Assembly: GCF_000166715.1 (NCBI RefSeq)
Contig: NZ_AEMI01000028.1
Coordinates: 1-57,010, forward strand
DNA length: 57,010 nucleotides
Direction: 5' to 3'
Origin: Leuconostoc gelidum subsp. gelidum KCTC 3527
GTDB lineage: Bacteria > Bacillota > Bacilli > Lactobacillales > Lactobacillaceae
Below are positions 25,179 through 33,421 of the stretch, in pieces. Numbering within the stretch: the first letter of the stretch is position 1; each line of letters begins with the position of its first letter. The notes below the pieces were generated by a model. That model was given only the letters and a program-made list of their open reading frames with translations. It searched no databases and was not told the DNA's origin. A program made the translations under genes and the position numbers.

Positions 25179-26163
25179 AACAAGTGAACAAGTATTGTTT
25201 TTTCAAGAACTAGGCGAGTTGTTACAATCTGGTTATAGCATTTCACAAAGTTTGGACATACTAGCTAGTGCTCATACGAAGTGGCAGCATTGGCTGAGAC
25301 GTGTTATAAAAGATTTAAATCAAGGATTTGCACTACATATTATTTTGAGAAAAGATGTGAGTAATCAAATATTATTGCAACTAAAATTGGCAGATCAACA
25401 TGGTAATTTAACCGAGACGTTGGTAGCGATTGGCGAAAATCTGGCAAAACTTCAGCAGCAACAAAATAAAGTGACGCAAGTCATGCGTTATCCAATCATT
25501 TTATTAGGCCTTCTTGGCATGATGTTTGTTGGGTTAAAATATTTTTTGTATCCTATTTTAAATCAATGGCAAGATACATCGACGATGGGGACTAAGGAAA
25601 GTCACATTTATTTATACCTCACTTCTGGTATGATTATTTTATTTTTACTAGTGACAATTGCCTCTTATCATAGAAAAAATCCACGTCAAAAGCTTATTTT
25701 ATTATCGTATATGCCAATTGTTGGTAGTATTGTCAAAACAATTGTCACTTATCAGGTGACGCAACAGTTGGCGACACTTCTCTCAAGCGGTTTAACCATA
25801 CCAGAAATTTTAGATGAAATTAGTCAAGGTGACGAAAAAAGTAATCATATGACGGTCAGTTTAGCGAATCATGCACGTCAACATTTTCAAAAAGGGTATA
25901 CAATTGAAAGTTACATTTTAAAGCAACCTTATTTTAATCGTTCGTTAGCAGGTTATTTCTCTCGAGGACATGAGCCCAAAGTGTTGGCTGATTATCTATC
26001 TTATTATGCTAAGACGCAATTTCAATTACTGATGCAACAAACAGATCGTTTGATTGGCACACTGCAACCTTTATTTTTTGGTGTGATTGGTGTGGCAATT
26101 GTTGGATTATACATGTCGATGTTATTACCTATGTACCACTCTATTGGAGGTTTATATCAATGA
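25129..26163 (+). CDS. comGB: Competence pseudopilus membrane protein ComGB
   Basis: 344 residues of GspF type with two repeated cytosolic domains (FFQELGELLQSGYSISQSL and QLATLLSSGLTIPEIL) and three membrane segments (about 118-138, 165-185, 315-338). It is the inner-membrane platform for the pseudopilus. It overlaps comGA by 50 nt and has its own AGGAGG. The stop overlaps comGC by 4 nt. Confidence 0.93.
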   Translation: MRLKLTKFQKQRIKHFKTSEQVLFFQELGELLQSGYSISQSLDILASAHTKWQHWLRRVIKDLNQGFALHIILRKDVSNQILLQLKLADQHGNLTETLVAIGENLAKLQQQQNKVTQVMRYPIILLGLLGMMFVGLKYFLYPILNQWQDTSTMGTKESHIYLYLTSGMIILFLLVTIASYHRKNPRQKLILLSYMPIVGSIVKTIVTYQVTQQLATLLSSGLTIPEILDEISQGDEKSNHMTVSLANHARQHFQKGYTIESYILKQPYFNRSLAGYFSRGHEPKVLADYLSYYAKTQFQLLMQQTDRLIGTLQPLFFGVIGVAIVGLYMSMLLPMYHSIGGLYQ

Positions 26164-26471
26164 AAATTTTTAAAAAAAGTCGACAAGCATTTACTCTGAT
26201 TGAAGCAGCAATTGTGCTTTTCATTATTAGTTTATTGATGCTCCTTATTTTGCCTAATCTCGGCTCACAGCGTCAAAAAGCAGTTGAAACACATGCAACG
26301 GCAATGGTGTCTACTGTACAAACACAAATAGATTTGTATGCAAATGAACATCCTGAAAACGGTTCAATAACGATGAATAATTTGGTGGCAGAAGGCTATT
26401 TAACGGCAAAGCAGGCTCAAAAAGTCAAAGATTTAAATATTACAGTTGCAAATAATGAAGCGCACAAATAG
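26160..26471 (+). CDS. comGC: Major competence pseudopilin ComGC
   Basis: 103 residues. The type IV prepilin leader KKSRQA|FTLIEAAIVLFIISLL has the conserved Phe+1 and Glu+5 for ComC prepilin peptidase processing. The rest is a short globular domain without Cys. It is the main subunit of the pseudopilus. It overlaps its neighbours at both ends. Confidence 0.92.
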   Translation: MKIFKKSRQAFTLIEAAIVLFIISLLMLLILPNLGSQRQKAVETHATAMVSTVQTQIDLYANEHPENGSITMNNLVAEGYLTAKQAQKVKDLNITVANNEAHK

Positions 26472-26847
26472 CGGATTCACTTTATTAGAATCTTTAATTG
26501 TACTTAGTATCGTGGCGAGCATGTTATTGATTAGTTGTACAATAAAACCACATTATCAACAAATGGCACAATGGGAGCCAGCGTTTAAATCTCAATGGCA
26601 TCAGACTAGATTGACTGCACAGCAAACACAAAAAAATGTTACTGTGACATTTGATAGAGATGTGGTGATGTTTGGTCCTGATAGTTTTAAGTATCCAAAA
26701 GGTTATAGCAATCAGGTATGCACACAGATAAAAATATTGAAAACGGGCTACGTTGCGCCGACAACAATTGTGTTAACAACTGGTAAACAGACAATTAAAA
26801 TTATTTTTAGTTTAGGAGGTGGCGAATATCGTGTTGAAAAGACGTAA
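26455..26847 (+). CDS. comGD: Minor pseudopilin ComGD
   Basis: 130 residues with prepilin leader KRTNSG|FTLLESLIVLSIV. The start is ATG 26455, within the end of comGC; a TTG three codons upstream is less likely. The globular part ends IKIIFSLGGGEYRVEKT, like ComGD. It probably sits at the pseudopilus tip with ComGE-GG. Confidence 0.88.
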   Translation: MKRTNSGFTLLESLIVLSIVASMLLISCTIKPHYQQMAQWEPAFKSQWHQTRLTAQQTQKNVTVTFDRDVVMFGPDSFKYPKGYSNQVCTQIKILKTGYVAPTTIVLTTGKQTIKIIFSLGGGEYRVEKT

Positions 26848-27034
26848 ATCAGGTTTTGTGTTGGCAGAAGCTTTAATATCTCTCTTACTGATAAGTACTG
26901 CAATAACGTTTGAATATGAACAGGTTAGAAATTTTAAACAACAAGATACACGTTTAAAAATAGAATATCAAAATGTTTCGGCGCAACGAGCTACCGCAAT
27001 AAAGTCATGGCATGATTATGTTGAAAAATATTAG
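26831..27034 (+). CDS. comGE: Minor pseudopilin ComGE
   Basis: About 67 residues, very short, with leader KRRKSG|FVLAEALISLLL. Phe+1 and Glu+5 are kept. AGGAGG at 26814-26819 is 11 nt before GTG 26831; the preceding in-frame GTG overlaps that site. Position in the operon assigns it as ComGE. Confidence 0.78.
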   Translation: MLKRRKSGFVLAEALISLLLISTAITFEYEQVRNFKQQDTRLKIEYQNVSAQRATAIKSWHDYVEKY

Positions 27035-27443
27035 TGCTGCATTTACCTTATTGGAGTCACTGATCGCGGTAATAATTACGGGATTGGTGTTCATGACAAT
27101 ACAATTTAGTCTCTCTTTGTTAAAACCGCAGGTACAAACACCATTAGACATAACATTGCGTGCTGTGACACACCAAATCGAGGTTCAAAAATATATTTTG
27201 GTATCGGCACATACAGACCATGTAATTTTAAAAAATAATGAAGAAAAATTAATGAAGTTAACCGTTTACAAAAATAGGTTACAAATATCGGCTGTAGGTG
27301 CTGGTCAAATTATTATGGCACAAAATATTAGTCAGTTAACGATTTTTGACCGAACAACTTATTTAGAGCTGGAAGTAGTCAATTGTCAAGGTCAAAAAGC
27401 AAGTGGCTTACTTTATCTTAAAAAAGGGGGGAATCGTGTTTAA
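27012..27443 (+). CDS. comGF: Minor pseudopilin ComGF
   Basis: 143 residues with leader KNISA|AFTLLESLIAVIITGLVF. The globular domain includes KLTVYKNRLQISAVGAGQIIMAQNI, typical of ComGF. ATG 27012 or 27018 could be used; neither has a good Shine-Dalgarno, so coupling to comGE is likely. Confidence 0.85.
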   Translation: MIMLKNISAAFTLLESLIAVIITGLVFMTIQFSLSLLKPQVQTPLDITLRAVTHQIEVQKYILVSAHTDHVILKNNEEKLMKLTVYKNRLQISAVGAGQIIMAQNISQLTIFDRTTYLELEVVNCQGQKASGLLYLKKGGNRV

Positions 27444-27723
27444 AAAAAGGCAAGCATCAATTTTAGTGTCCTCATTAATACTCTTGGGTTTACTTGGTGG
27501 TGTGATGGTTTTACAAAATATAGCTTTTAATGCGCAGTTAAAATCAAGATCTCAAATGATTATTTTAACAAAACTTGATCAAATACAGCTACAGGCAAGT
27601 TTAGCGTATCATAAAAGTAACCATCAAAATCGAAAATTTGGAAATGTTAAAACAACTGTGGTGAAAGACAATATTGTCATTGAACTAGGACATACGATAT
27701 ACACGAGAGAGCTACTTGTGTAA
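27436..27723 (+). CDS. comGG: Minor pseudopilin ComGG
   Basis: 95 residues. The N terminus KKRQASILVSSLILLGLLGG resembles ComGG leaders, which often deviate from the prepilin consensus (no Glu+5). GGGGGGA at 27426-27432 points to GTG 27436; the longer frame starts within comGF. Last gene of the comG operon. Confidence 0.78.
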   Translation: MFKKRQASILVSSLILLGLLGGVMVLQNIAFNAQLKSRSQMIILTKLDQIQLQASLAYHKSNHQNRKFGNVKTTVVKDNIVIELGHTIYTRELLV

Positions 27724-27728
27724 ACGTC

Positions 27729-27757
27729 TTGAAAATAATGTGAAAAGAAGCTAAAAT
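27729..27757 (+). promoter_or_regulatory. Promoter of leaderless ytxK-like mRNA
   Basis: TTGAAA, exactly 17 bp, TAAAAT. The -10 ends 6 nt before the ATG at 27764, with no Shine-Dalgarno between. Confidence 0.75.
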
Positions 27758-27763
27758 AAGTCT

Positions 27764-28774
27764 ATGACACAAGAAAAAATAGCAACATATTTTGAGGCAC
27801 TAACAACCAGCACACAAGCATTGGCACGAGATGCAGATATTAGCATGATCGATGCGTTAATTGAGGTACTAGAAGATATTCATGCTGGTAATATTCAACA
27901 TGAATTAAATATCCCAACAGCGGAGACAATCGATAAAATACAAAGTTTGATCACTGATTTTGATTGGCAAAACATGACACAAGCAGACTTAAGAAAAGTA
28001 CTGCAGTTAGTTATTTTGAAAGCTAATCGAGACGATAAAACGCCTACTAATTATCAATTAACACCAGATGGAATCGGTTATTTGTTGGCAGATTTTTTGT
28101 CACAAACAGCAAATTTATCAGATGGTGACACGATCATAGATCTTACAGTAGGAACTGGTAATTTACTTAATACAATTAACGATGTATTAATAATGAACAA
28201 TGTGAAAATCAAACGAATAGGGATTGATAACGACGACACGCAATTAGCTTTAGCATCAGCTGTTGATGAGTTACTTAACCAAGGAACAACCGAATTTTAC
28301 CAAGAAGACGTAATTTCAACAAAAGATGTTCCTAAATCTAAAGCAGTTATTGCAGATTTGCCAATAGGTTATTACCCAATACAACCAGGAGAGGACTATG
28401 ATACGCGTGCGACAGAGGGGCGATCATTTGTGCATCATCTGTTGATTGAAAAAAGTTTGGAATTTGTGACTGAAGATGGTTGGATTTATTTAATTGTACC
28501 AGCCAATATTTTAAACGGAGACAATGCTAAAAGCTTATTAAAACTTGTGGCTAATAAAGCACAACTTAAGGCTTTCTTGCAATTACCAAATGAATTCTTT
28601 AAGGATCAACGTGCAGCTAAAGCCATACTTGTCTTGCAAAAAAAAGATGTCGGAACAAAAACAGAGGTGTTAATGGGGCAGTATCCAACTTTAAAAGATA
28701 TTGTTGCTTTGAAAAAATTTTTGCAAGAAATTGCTGCTTGGGTTAAACTTGATAAAGAACAGGATAGTATATAG
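27764..28774 (+). CDS. ytxK: Class I SAM-dependent DNA-methylase-like protein (YtxK type)
   Basis: 336 residues. An N-terminal helical domain precedes a methyltransferase core with motif I IIDLTVGTGNLLNTI and motif IV ADLPIGYYP (an altered N/D-PPY). The later section WIYLIVPANILNG matches N6-adenine methylases. Firmicutes carry this gene between comG and ackA; its target is not known and it has no restriction partner here. Its own promoter lies right at the start codon, so it can be expressed apart from comG. Confidence 0.85.
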   Translation: MTQEKIATYFEALTTSTQALARDADISMIDALIEVLEDIHAGNIQHELNIPTAETIDKIQSLITDFDWQNMTQADLRKVLQLVILKANRDDKTPTNYQLTPDGIGYLLADFLSQTANLSDGDTIIDLTVGTGNLLNTINDVLIMNNVKIKRIGIDNDDTQLALASAVDELLNQGTTEFYQEDVISTKDVPKSKAVIADLPIGYYPIQPGEDYDTRATEGRSFVHHLLIEKSLEFVTEDGWIYLIVPANILNGDNAKSLLKLVANKAQLKAFLQLPNEFFKDQRAAKAILVLQKKDVGTKTEVLMGQYPTLKDIVALKKFLQEIAAWVKLDKEQDSI

Positions 28775-28883
28775 TATGTCATAAAATATAAAGTGCTAAA
28801 CAATATTTTTTTATGGAAGAATCCTATGTATTAAAACGTCATAGATCAGAACACATTCAAGAAAGACAGGTAAAAATCAAATC

Positions 28884-30134
28884 ATGGCTAAGACAATGGC
28901 TGTTAATGCGGGTAGTTCATCATTAAAATTCCAATTATTGGAAATGCCAGCAGAACAAGTAATTGCGCAGGGTGTTATTGAACGAATAGGTATGGATGAT
29001 GCTATTGTAACAATCAAGTATGGTTCTGAAGTGGAACGCTTGATTGATGACTCCGAAGATGAGGATCATATCACCCTTTCTAAAAATGGCAAGGACAAAA
29101 AATATGAAAATGTGCTTGCAATTAAAGATCATCAACAAGCCATTAATTTTATGTTACAAAAATTAACAGATCTTGGCATTATCGAAGACTTTAATGAAAT
29201 TACAGGTGTTGGACATCGTGTCGTTGCTGGTGGTGAATGGTTTAATCATTCGGTTGTTGTGAATGATTCAGTTCTAGAAAAAATTGATCGGTTAGCAGAC
29301 TATGCACCATTACATAATCCTGCCAATGCCATGGGAATCCGCGCTTTCCAAAAATTATTGCCAGATGCTTTGTCGGTTGCCGTATTTGATACGTCTTTTC
29401 ATCAATCAATGCCTGAAGAAAACTATCTATATTCGTTACCATATGAATACTACACGCGTTATGGGGCACGTAAATATGGTGCTCATGGGACGTCACACCG
29501 TTACGTTGCGATGCGGGCAGCAGAAATGCTTGGCAAAGACTTGAAATCATTGAAGTTAATTACACTCCATTTAGGTGCAGGCGCTTCAATTACAGCTATT
29601 AAGGATGGTAAGTCACTTGATACATCAATGGGCTTTTCACCACTAGCAGGTGTCACAATGGCTACACGTTCGGGTGATGTTGATCCCTCACTTGTATACT
29701 ATATTCAAGAGCGCGAAGGTTTATCTAATGATGACATGCTGAATATATTGAATAAGAAATCAGGTTTACTTGGTTTATCAACTATTTCTTCTGATATGCG
29801 TGATTTATTGGATGTGCAAGATACAAATGATCATGCTAGATTAGCAGTTAACATTTTTATTAATCGTATTATAAAATATATTGGTCAATACATCGCCGAA
29901 ATGGGTGGTGTTGATGCAATTGTATTTACAGCAGGTATTGGGGAAAATTCGATACCAGTTAGACAAGCAATTATTGATAAATTAGAGTATTTTGATGTGT
30001 CATTAGATGTTGAAGCTAACAAGATTCGTGGAAAAGAAGTAGAAATTTCGACTAAATCATCACGTGTGAAAGCTTTATTAATTCCAACAAATGAGGAATT
30101 AATGATTGCCCGTGATGTAGAATCATTGAAGTAA
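28884..30134 (+). CDS. ackA: Acetate kinase
   Basis: 416 residues. Signatures are AVNAGSSSLKFQLLEM, GHRVVAGGEWF, FDTSFHQSMP, KYGAHGTSHRYV, and GFSPLAGVTMATRSGDVDPS. It forms ATP and acetate from acetyl phosphate made by phosphoketolase, important in heterofermenters when electron acceptors are present. An AAAGACAGG Shine-Dalgarno-like stretch is upstream. I see no cre site here. Confidence 0.97.
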   Translation: MAKTMAVNAGSSSLKFQLLEMPAEQVIAQGVIERIGMDDAIVTIKYGSEVERLIDDSEDEDHITLSKNGKDKKYENVLAIKDHQQAINFMLQKLTDLGIIEDFNEITGVGHRVVAGGEWFNHSVVVNDSVLEKIDRLADYAPLHNPANAMGIRAFQKLLPDALSVAVFDTSFHQSMPEENYLYSLPYEYYTRYGARKYGAHGTSHRYVAMRAAEMLGKDLKSLKLITLHLGAGASITAIKDGKSLDTSMGFSPLAGVTMATRSGDVDPSLVYYIQEREGLSNDDMLNILNKKSGLLGLSTISSDMRDLLDVQDTNDHARLAVNIFINRIIKYIGQYIAEMGGVDAIVFTAGIGENSIPVRQAIIDKLEYFDVSLDVEANKIRGKEVEISTKSSRVKALLIPTNEELMIARDVESLK

Positions 30135-30178
30135 AATTTTTTAATCTTTTGCGTTAACAAATATGATAAAATGTAACA

Positions 30179-30211
30179 AGGCGGCTAGTATGAAATATGC
30201 TAGCCGCTTTA
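30179..30211 (+). terminator. Hairpin after ackA (likely terminator)
   Basis: An 11-bp stem with one G-U pair (30181-30191 with 30197-30207), loop GAAAT, followed by TTTACT. The T-run is short, so it may only partly terminate. Confidence 0.6.
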
Positions 30212-30240
30212 CTATATAACGCAATTTTAGAAGGTGAATT

Positions 30241-31533
30241 ATGGAATCTAGAAAAAAAAGACATCAACATGAAATTAAAGCTGCCGAGTCGCTAGATGCA
30301 GCACAAAATAAACTATCAAATGGTAAACAAAGAAAAATACATGGTACACGAAATCGTATAATTGCAGTGGTTTTAGCAATCTTTGTTATTGTAGGAATTG
30401 CATTTATGGCAAAAACATTATTGACAGATAAGAATGCGGCATTGAATCCACAAGATACAACTTTTAAAACTGTTACTATACCAACTGGTTCAACAGCTTC
30501 ACAAATGGGGCAAACGTTACAAAACAAAAAAATAATCAAAAACAGTAAAAACTTTTACAAATATGCCATGTCTCAAGGGGCTGAAAAATTACAAGCAGGC
30601 ACTTACCAACTGTCACCTTCACAAACAACACAGTTAATTTTTGAACAGATGACGAGTGGACCAGGTGCGGCACCAAAATTACCTAAAGGTTATGTATTAG
30701 TTTCTGTTGGTCAAACAGCCGATCAAGTTGCGCAACATATTGCTGATGAAGTCCAAGGTCTATCTGAACAGGACATTCTAACAGCATTAGATAGTAAAGC
30801 GCTAATTAATCAAATGCAAAAAAAATATCCTGATTTATTACGTGGCGTGGATCAATCAAATACGAAAACAGGTAAATTATTAGATTATGTTTATCCGCAA
30901 GCATTTGATTTGAGTAAAGATAAAACAGCGAATGCAGTTATTTCTAACTTGTTAGAGGTATCTAATAAAACGATGCAACCATATTATGGCACGCTTAAAG
31001 AAAATGGTTTGCCAACACCAAATATTATGGCCTTACTAGCTACTTCTGGAAAATCCGAATTTGAGCGGCGCCTAGTATTTGTACACAAAGTGGCTCCCTA
31101 TGCGCAAGAATTATCGAAAAAGTATGGCTTGTTGGCGTCAGTATCTATTGCGCAAGCAGCACATGAATCAAATTGGGATAATTCTAAATTGTCTTCAAAG
31201 TATAATAATTTCTATGGTGTCAAAACACAAGATGAAACGCCGGGTAAATCTGTCGTATTAGATACAACGGAATATGTTGATGGTAAGCCAGAAACACAAC
31301 AGGCACGTTTTGCAGTGTATGACAGTTGGAAAGATAGTATGCGCGAACATGCTGAAACCATTGTAAATGGTAATACGTGGAATCCAAATCAATTCAAGGA
31401 TGTTATTGCTGCAAAAAATTACAAGCAGGCAGCTAAAGCGCTTTATGATAATCATTATGCAACTGATGTTAATTATACGAAGTTATTAGTTAATGTCATT
31501 GAGACTTGGAATATGCAACGTTATGATAAATAA
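30241..31533 (+). CDS. MltG-like domain fused to GH73 glucosaminidase
   Basis: 430 residues. The cytosolic start is basic, with a membrane segment at about 39-61. Residues about 78-140 match the LysM-like first part of MltG (IPTGSTASQMGQTLQNKKII, AGTYQLSPSQTT). Where MltG has its catalytic LLEGWxxPDTY, this protein has LLDYVYPQAF (Asp215 in place of Glu). The ASIIEKE block is also not kept (ALLATSGKSE). From about residue 285 it becomes a GH73/FlgJ-type glucosaminidase: YGLLASVSIAQAAHESNWDNS (catalytic Glu309 candidate) and YNNFYGVK. Position near greA matches mltG in other Firmicutes. It is probably a membrane-anchored hydrolase that has taken over glycan cutting. Confidence 0.82.
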   Translation: MESRKKRHQHEIKAAESLDAAQNKLSNGKQRKIHGTRNRIIAVVLAIFVIVGIAFMAKTLLTDKNAALNPQDTTFKTVTIPTGSTASQMGQTLQNKKIIKNSKNFYKYAMSQGAEKLQAGTYQLSPSQTTQLIFEQMTSGPGAAPKLPKGYVLVSVGQTADQVAQHIADEVQGLSEQDILTALDSKALINQMQKKYPDLLRGVDQSNTKTGKLLDYVYPQAFDLSKDKTANAVISNLLEVSNKTMQPYYGTLKENGLPTPNIMALLATSGKSEFERRLVFVHKVAPYAQELSKKYGLLASVSIAQAAHESNWDNSKLSSKYNNFYGVKTQDETPGKSVVLDTTEYVDGKPETQQARFAVYDSWKDSMREHAETIVNGNTWNPNQFKDVIAAKNYKQAAKALYDNHYATDVNYTKLLVNVIETWNMQRYDK

Positions 31534-31549
31534 CTAATTGTTTTAATAG

Positions 31550-31588
31550 AAAAAACCATCGAGAAAGTAAATTTCTTGATGGTTTTTT
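31550..31588 (+). terminator. Terminator after MltG-GH73 gene
   Basis: A 17-bp stem with one G-U pair, 5-nt loop, ending in six T. Confidence 0.93.
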
Positions 31589-31642
31589 CTATGTTTAGCT
31601 ATATTGAATTATGTTTTAAGTAGGGTTATTTATCATAATTTA

Positions 31643-31656
31643 TGAAAACGTTTACA
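31643..31656 (+). promoter_or_regulatory. cre (CcpA) site 1 upstream of sugar transporter
   Basis: TGAAAACGTTTACA, a full match to the cre consensus. Its centre is 32 bp (about three helical turns) from the second site. Confidence 0.88.
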
Positions 31657-31671
31657 ATTTCTTAGAAAAGA

Positions 31672-31700
31672 TTGTGTAAACGTTTTCATTCAGGTACAAT
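31672..31700 (+). promoter_or_regulatory. Promoter with overlapping cre site 2
   Basis: TTGTGT (31672-31677), a 17-bp spacer, and TACAAT (31695-31700). The cre TGTAAACGTTTTCA (31675-31688) covers the -35 and spacer, so CcpA binding would repress. Confidence 0.85.
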
Positions 31701-31756
31701 AGTCTTGTTAATAAATCATGTAAAATAGCATGATCAGGATAAGGAGTCGTAAAATA

Positions 31757-32719
31757 ATGAACGTAGCAATTCTTCTGGCATTGGTTCCAGCGTTAGCGTG
31801 GGGGTCTGTGGGGCTCGTTAATACAAAAATGGGTGGGACAGCTGGTCAGCAAACTTTGGGAATGACATTTGGGGCATTAATATTTGGTTTAGGTACAATG
31901 TTTTTGTATGTTATACCAAATCATGCATATTTAGGGCCAGAAATATGGATTGTTGGTATTGCTTCAGGTCTAGTTTGGGCAATAGGAACAGCTGGTCAGT
32001 TCTTGGCAATCAAAGATCTAGGGGTGTCACTTGCTATTCCATTATCAACAGCTGGTCAAATAGTTACAAATGCTTTGATGGCCGCTGTTGTTTTGGGTGA
32101 TTGGAAAACTGGTAAGATGTGGCTTATTGGAATCATTTCAATTATTGCTGTGGTGATTGGTGCAACCTTGATTTCTGCGCGTGATAGGGCACTGAATTCT
32201 GGTATTAGTGATCAGGTACAGGCCAAAAGTATGACTAAAGGTTTACTGTATTTAGTCATTTCAACTGCAGGATTTATGATTTACTTTGTGTTACCAAATT
32301 TTTTGAATAAAATTAATTATATTTCAGATGATATTAAGAATAAAAGTAATGGCGTCGATTATATGACTGCTATCGTTGGTCCGCAAGCTATTGGGCAAGT
32401 TGTTGGTGCATTTTTGATTGTTATTTTCGTGTTAAAAGAAGCAGATAAAATGTTTGGCAAGCCAACTTGGAAAAATATTTTGACAGGTCTAGTTTGGGCG
32501 ATTGGTAATATTTTTATGTTTATTTCAGCCGCAAATCCCGCTGTTGGCCAAACTATCGCCACAACATTTTCACAACTTGGTATTATTGTAGCGACATTTG
32601 GTGGTATTTACTTGTTAGGTGAAAAGAAATCTAACTATCAAATGAGACTAATTACTGTTGGGACAATTTTAGTGGTGATTGGGGCTATTATTATTGGTAG
32701 CATCAATAAATTTGTATAA
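31757..32719 (+). CDS. GRP-family (glucose/ribose porter) sugar transporter
   Basis: 320 residues with ten membrane segments of the DMT superfamily. PALAWGSVGLVNTKMGG at the start, GLVWAIGTAGQFLAI and GLVWAIGNIFMFISA form the two repeated halves, as in GlcU and RbsU. It takes up glucose or ribose by proton symport. The start is ATG 31757 with AAGGAG 11 nt upstream. Two cre sites show strong catabolite control, which fits a secondary sugar such as ribose better than glucose (inference). Confidence 0.9.
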   Translation: MNVAILLALVPALAWGSVGLVNTKMGGTAGQQTLGMTFGALIFGLGTMFLYVIPNHAYLGPEIWIVGIASGLVWAIGTAGQFLAIKDLGVSLAIPLSTAGQIVTNALMAAVVLGDWKTGKMWLIGIISIIAVVIGATLISARDRALNSGISDQVQAKSMTKGLLYLVISTAGFMIYFVLPNFLNKINYISDDIKNKSNGVDYMTAIVGPQAIGQVVGAFLIVIFVLKEADKMFGKPTWKNILTGLVWAIGNIFMFISAANPAVGQTIATTFSQLGIIVATFGGIYLLGEKKSNYQMRLITVGTILVVIGAIIIGSINKFV

Positions 32720-32790
32720 TGTAGCGGGCTTGGTTTTTTAACGTTAAACACGTATTCATGATAGTTTAAATTAATAAAACACAGCATCAA

Positions 32791-32876
32791 AAAAAGACTT
32801 ACAATTGTGCAGGGAACTAATATCTTAGAATTTATTTTTCTAGAGGTATTAGCTTCCTGCTAATGTAAGTCTTTTT
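32791..32876. terminator. 86-nt imperfect hairpin, bidirectional terminator
   Basis: Outer arms AAAAAGACTTACA / TGTAAGTCTTTTT are perfect over 13 bp. Inner arms (32809-32822 with 32847-32860) pair with two mismatches. It ends both the plus-strand transporter and the minus-strand greA, with T-runs on both strands. It is unusually long for a terminator. Confidence 0.85.
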
Positions 32877-32881
32877 AGCTA

Positions 32882-33364
32882 CTATTTTTCAACTTTTAAA
32901 ATCTCAACACTAATGTTATCTCCACTAGGTAACGGCACGTTGACTTTGTCACCAACTTTTTTACCAAGTAGAGCAACAGCCATTGCTGATTCGTTTGAAA
33001 TTTTACCTGCTACAGGATCAGATTCAGTTGATCCAACAATAGCATATGTTTCAGCCTCTTCATTTGGTAATTCTTTAAACGTTACAGTTTTACCAAGTGA
33101 AACTTCATCAGCAGCGGTTGCATTTGGATCAATAATTTCAGCATTTTCAATCATTTTTTTCAAAGTTTGAATGCGGCCTTCAACGAAAGCTTGTTCATCT
33201 TTTGCAGATTGATACTCTGAGTTTTCTGATAAATCACCATATGAACGTGCAATTTGAATTCTTTTAGTAATTTCTGGGCGTTGGTTTGTAATGAGATCTT
33301 CCAATTCAGCTTGTAGTTTGTTGCGTCCTTCAGCTGTCATTGGAAATACTTTTTCTTCTGACAT
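32882..33364 (-). CDS. greA: Transcription elongation factor GreA
   Basis: 160 residues. The N-terminal coiled coil contains [16 protein letters not shown] and [19 protein letters not shown], with the acidic tip residues that enter the RNA polymerase secondary channel. The C-terminal domain has [30 protein letters not shown]. It stimulates cleavage of backtracked RNA. AAAGGAA precedes the ATG. It lies 57 nt downstream of yfhO on the same strand. Confidence 0.97.
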   Translation of the reverse strand: MSEEKVFPMTAEGRNKLQAELEDLITNQRPEITKRIQIARSYGDLSENSEYQSAKDEQAFVEGRIQTLKKMIENAEIIDPNATAADEVSLGKTVTFKELPNEEAETYAIVGSTESDPVAGKISNESAMAVALLGKKVGDKVNVPLPSGDNISVEILKVEK

Positions 33365-33382
33365 AAAAAAATTCCTTTCAAT

Positions 33383-33401
33383 TTTGCAATTTTATTGCAA
33401 A
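33383..33401. repeat. Perfect palindrome in the greA leader
   Basis: TTTGCAAT-TTT-ATTGCAAA, 8-bp arms with a 3-bp centre, between yfhO and greA. It lacks a T-run, so it may be an operator or an RNA hairpin just before the greA Shine-Dalgarno. Confidence 0.45.
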
Positions 33402-33421
33402 TAATAAGCAAAAAGAGCATA

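Noticed and set aside
33000-33170. Plus-strand frame opposite greA
   Set aside because: Antisense shadow of a well-supported gene.
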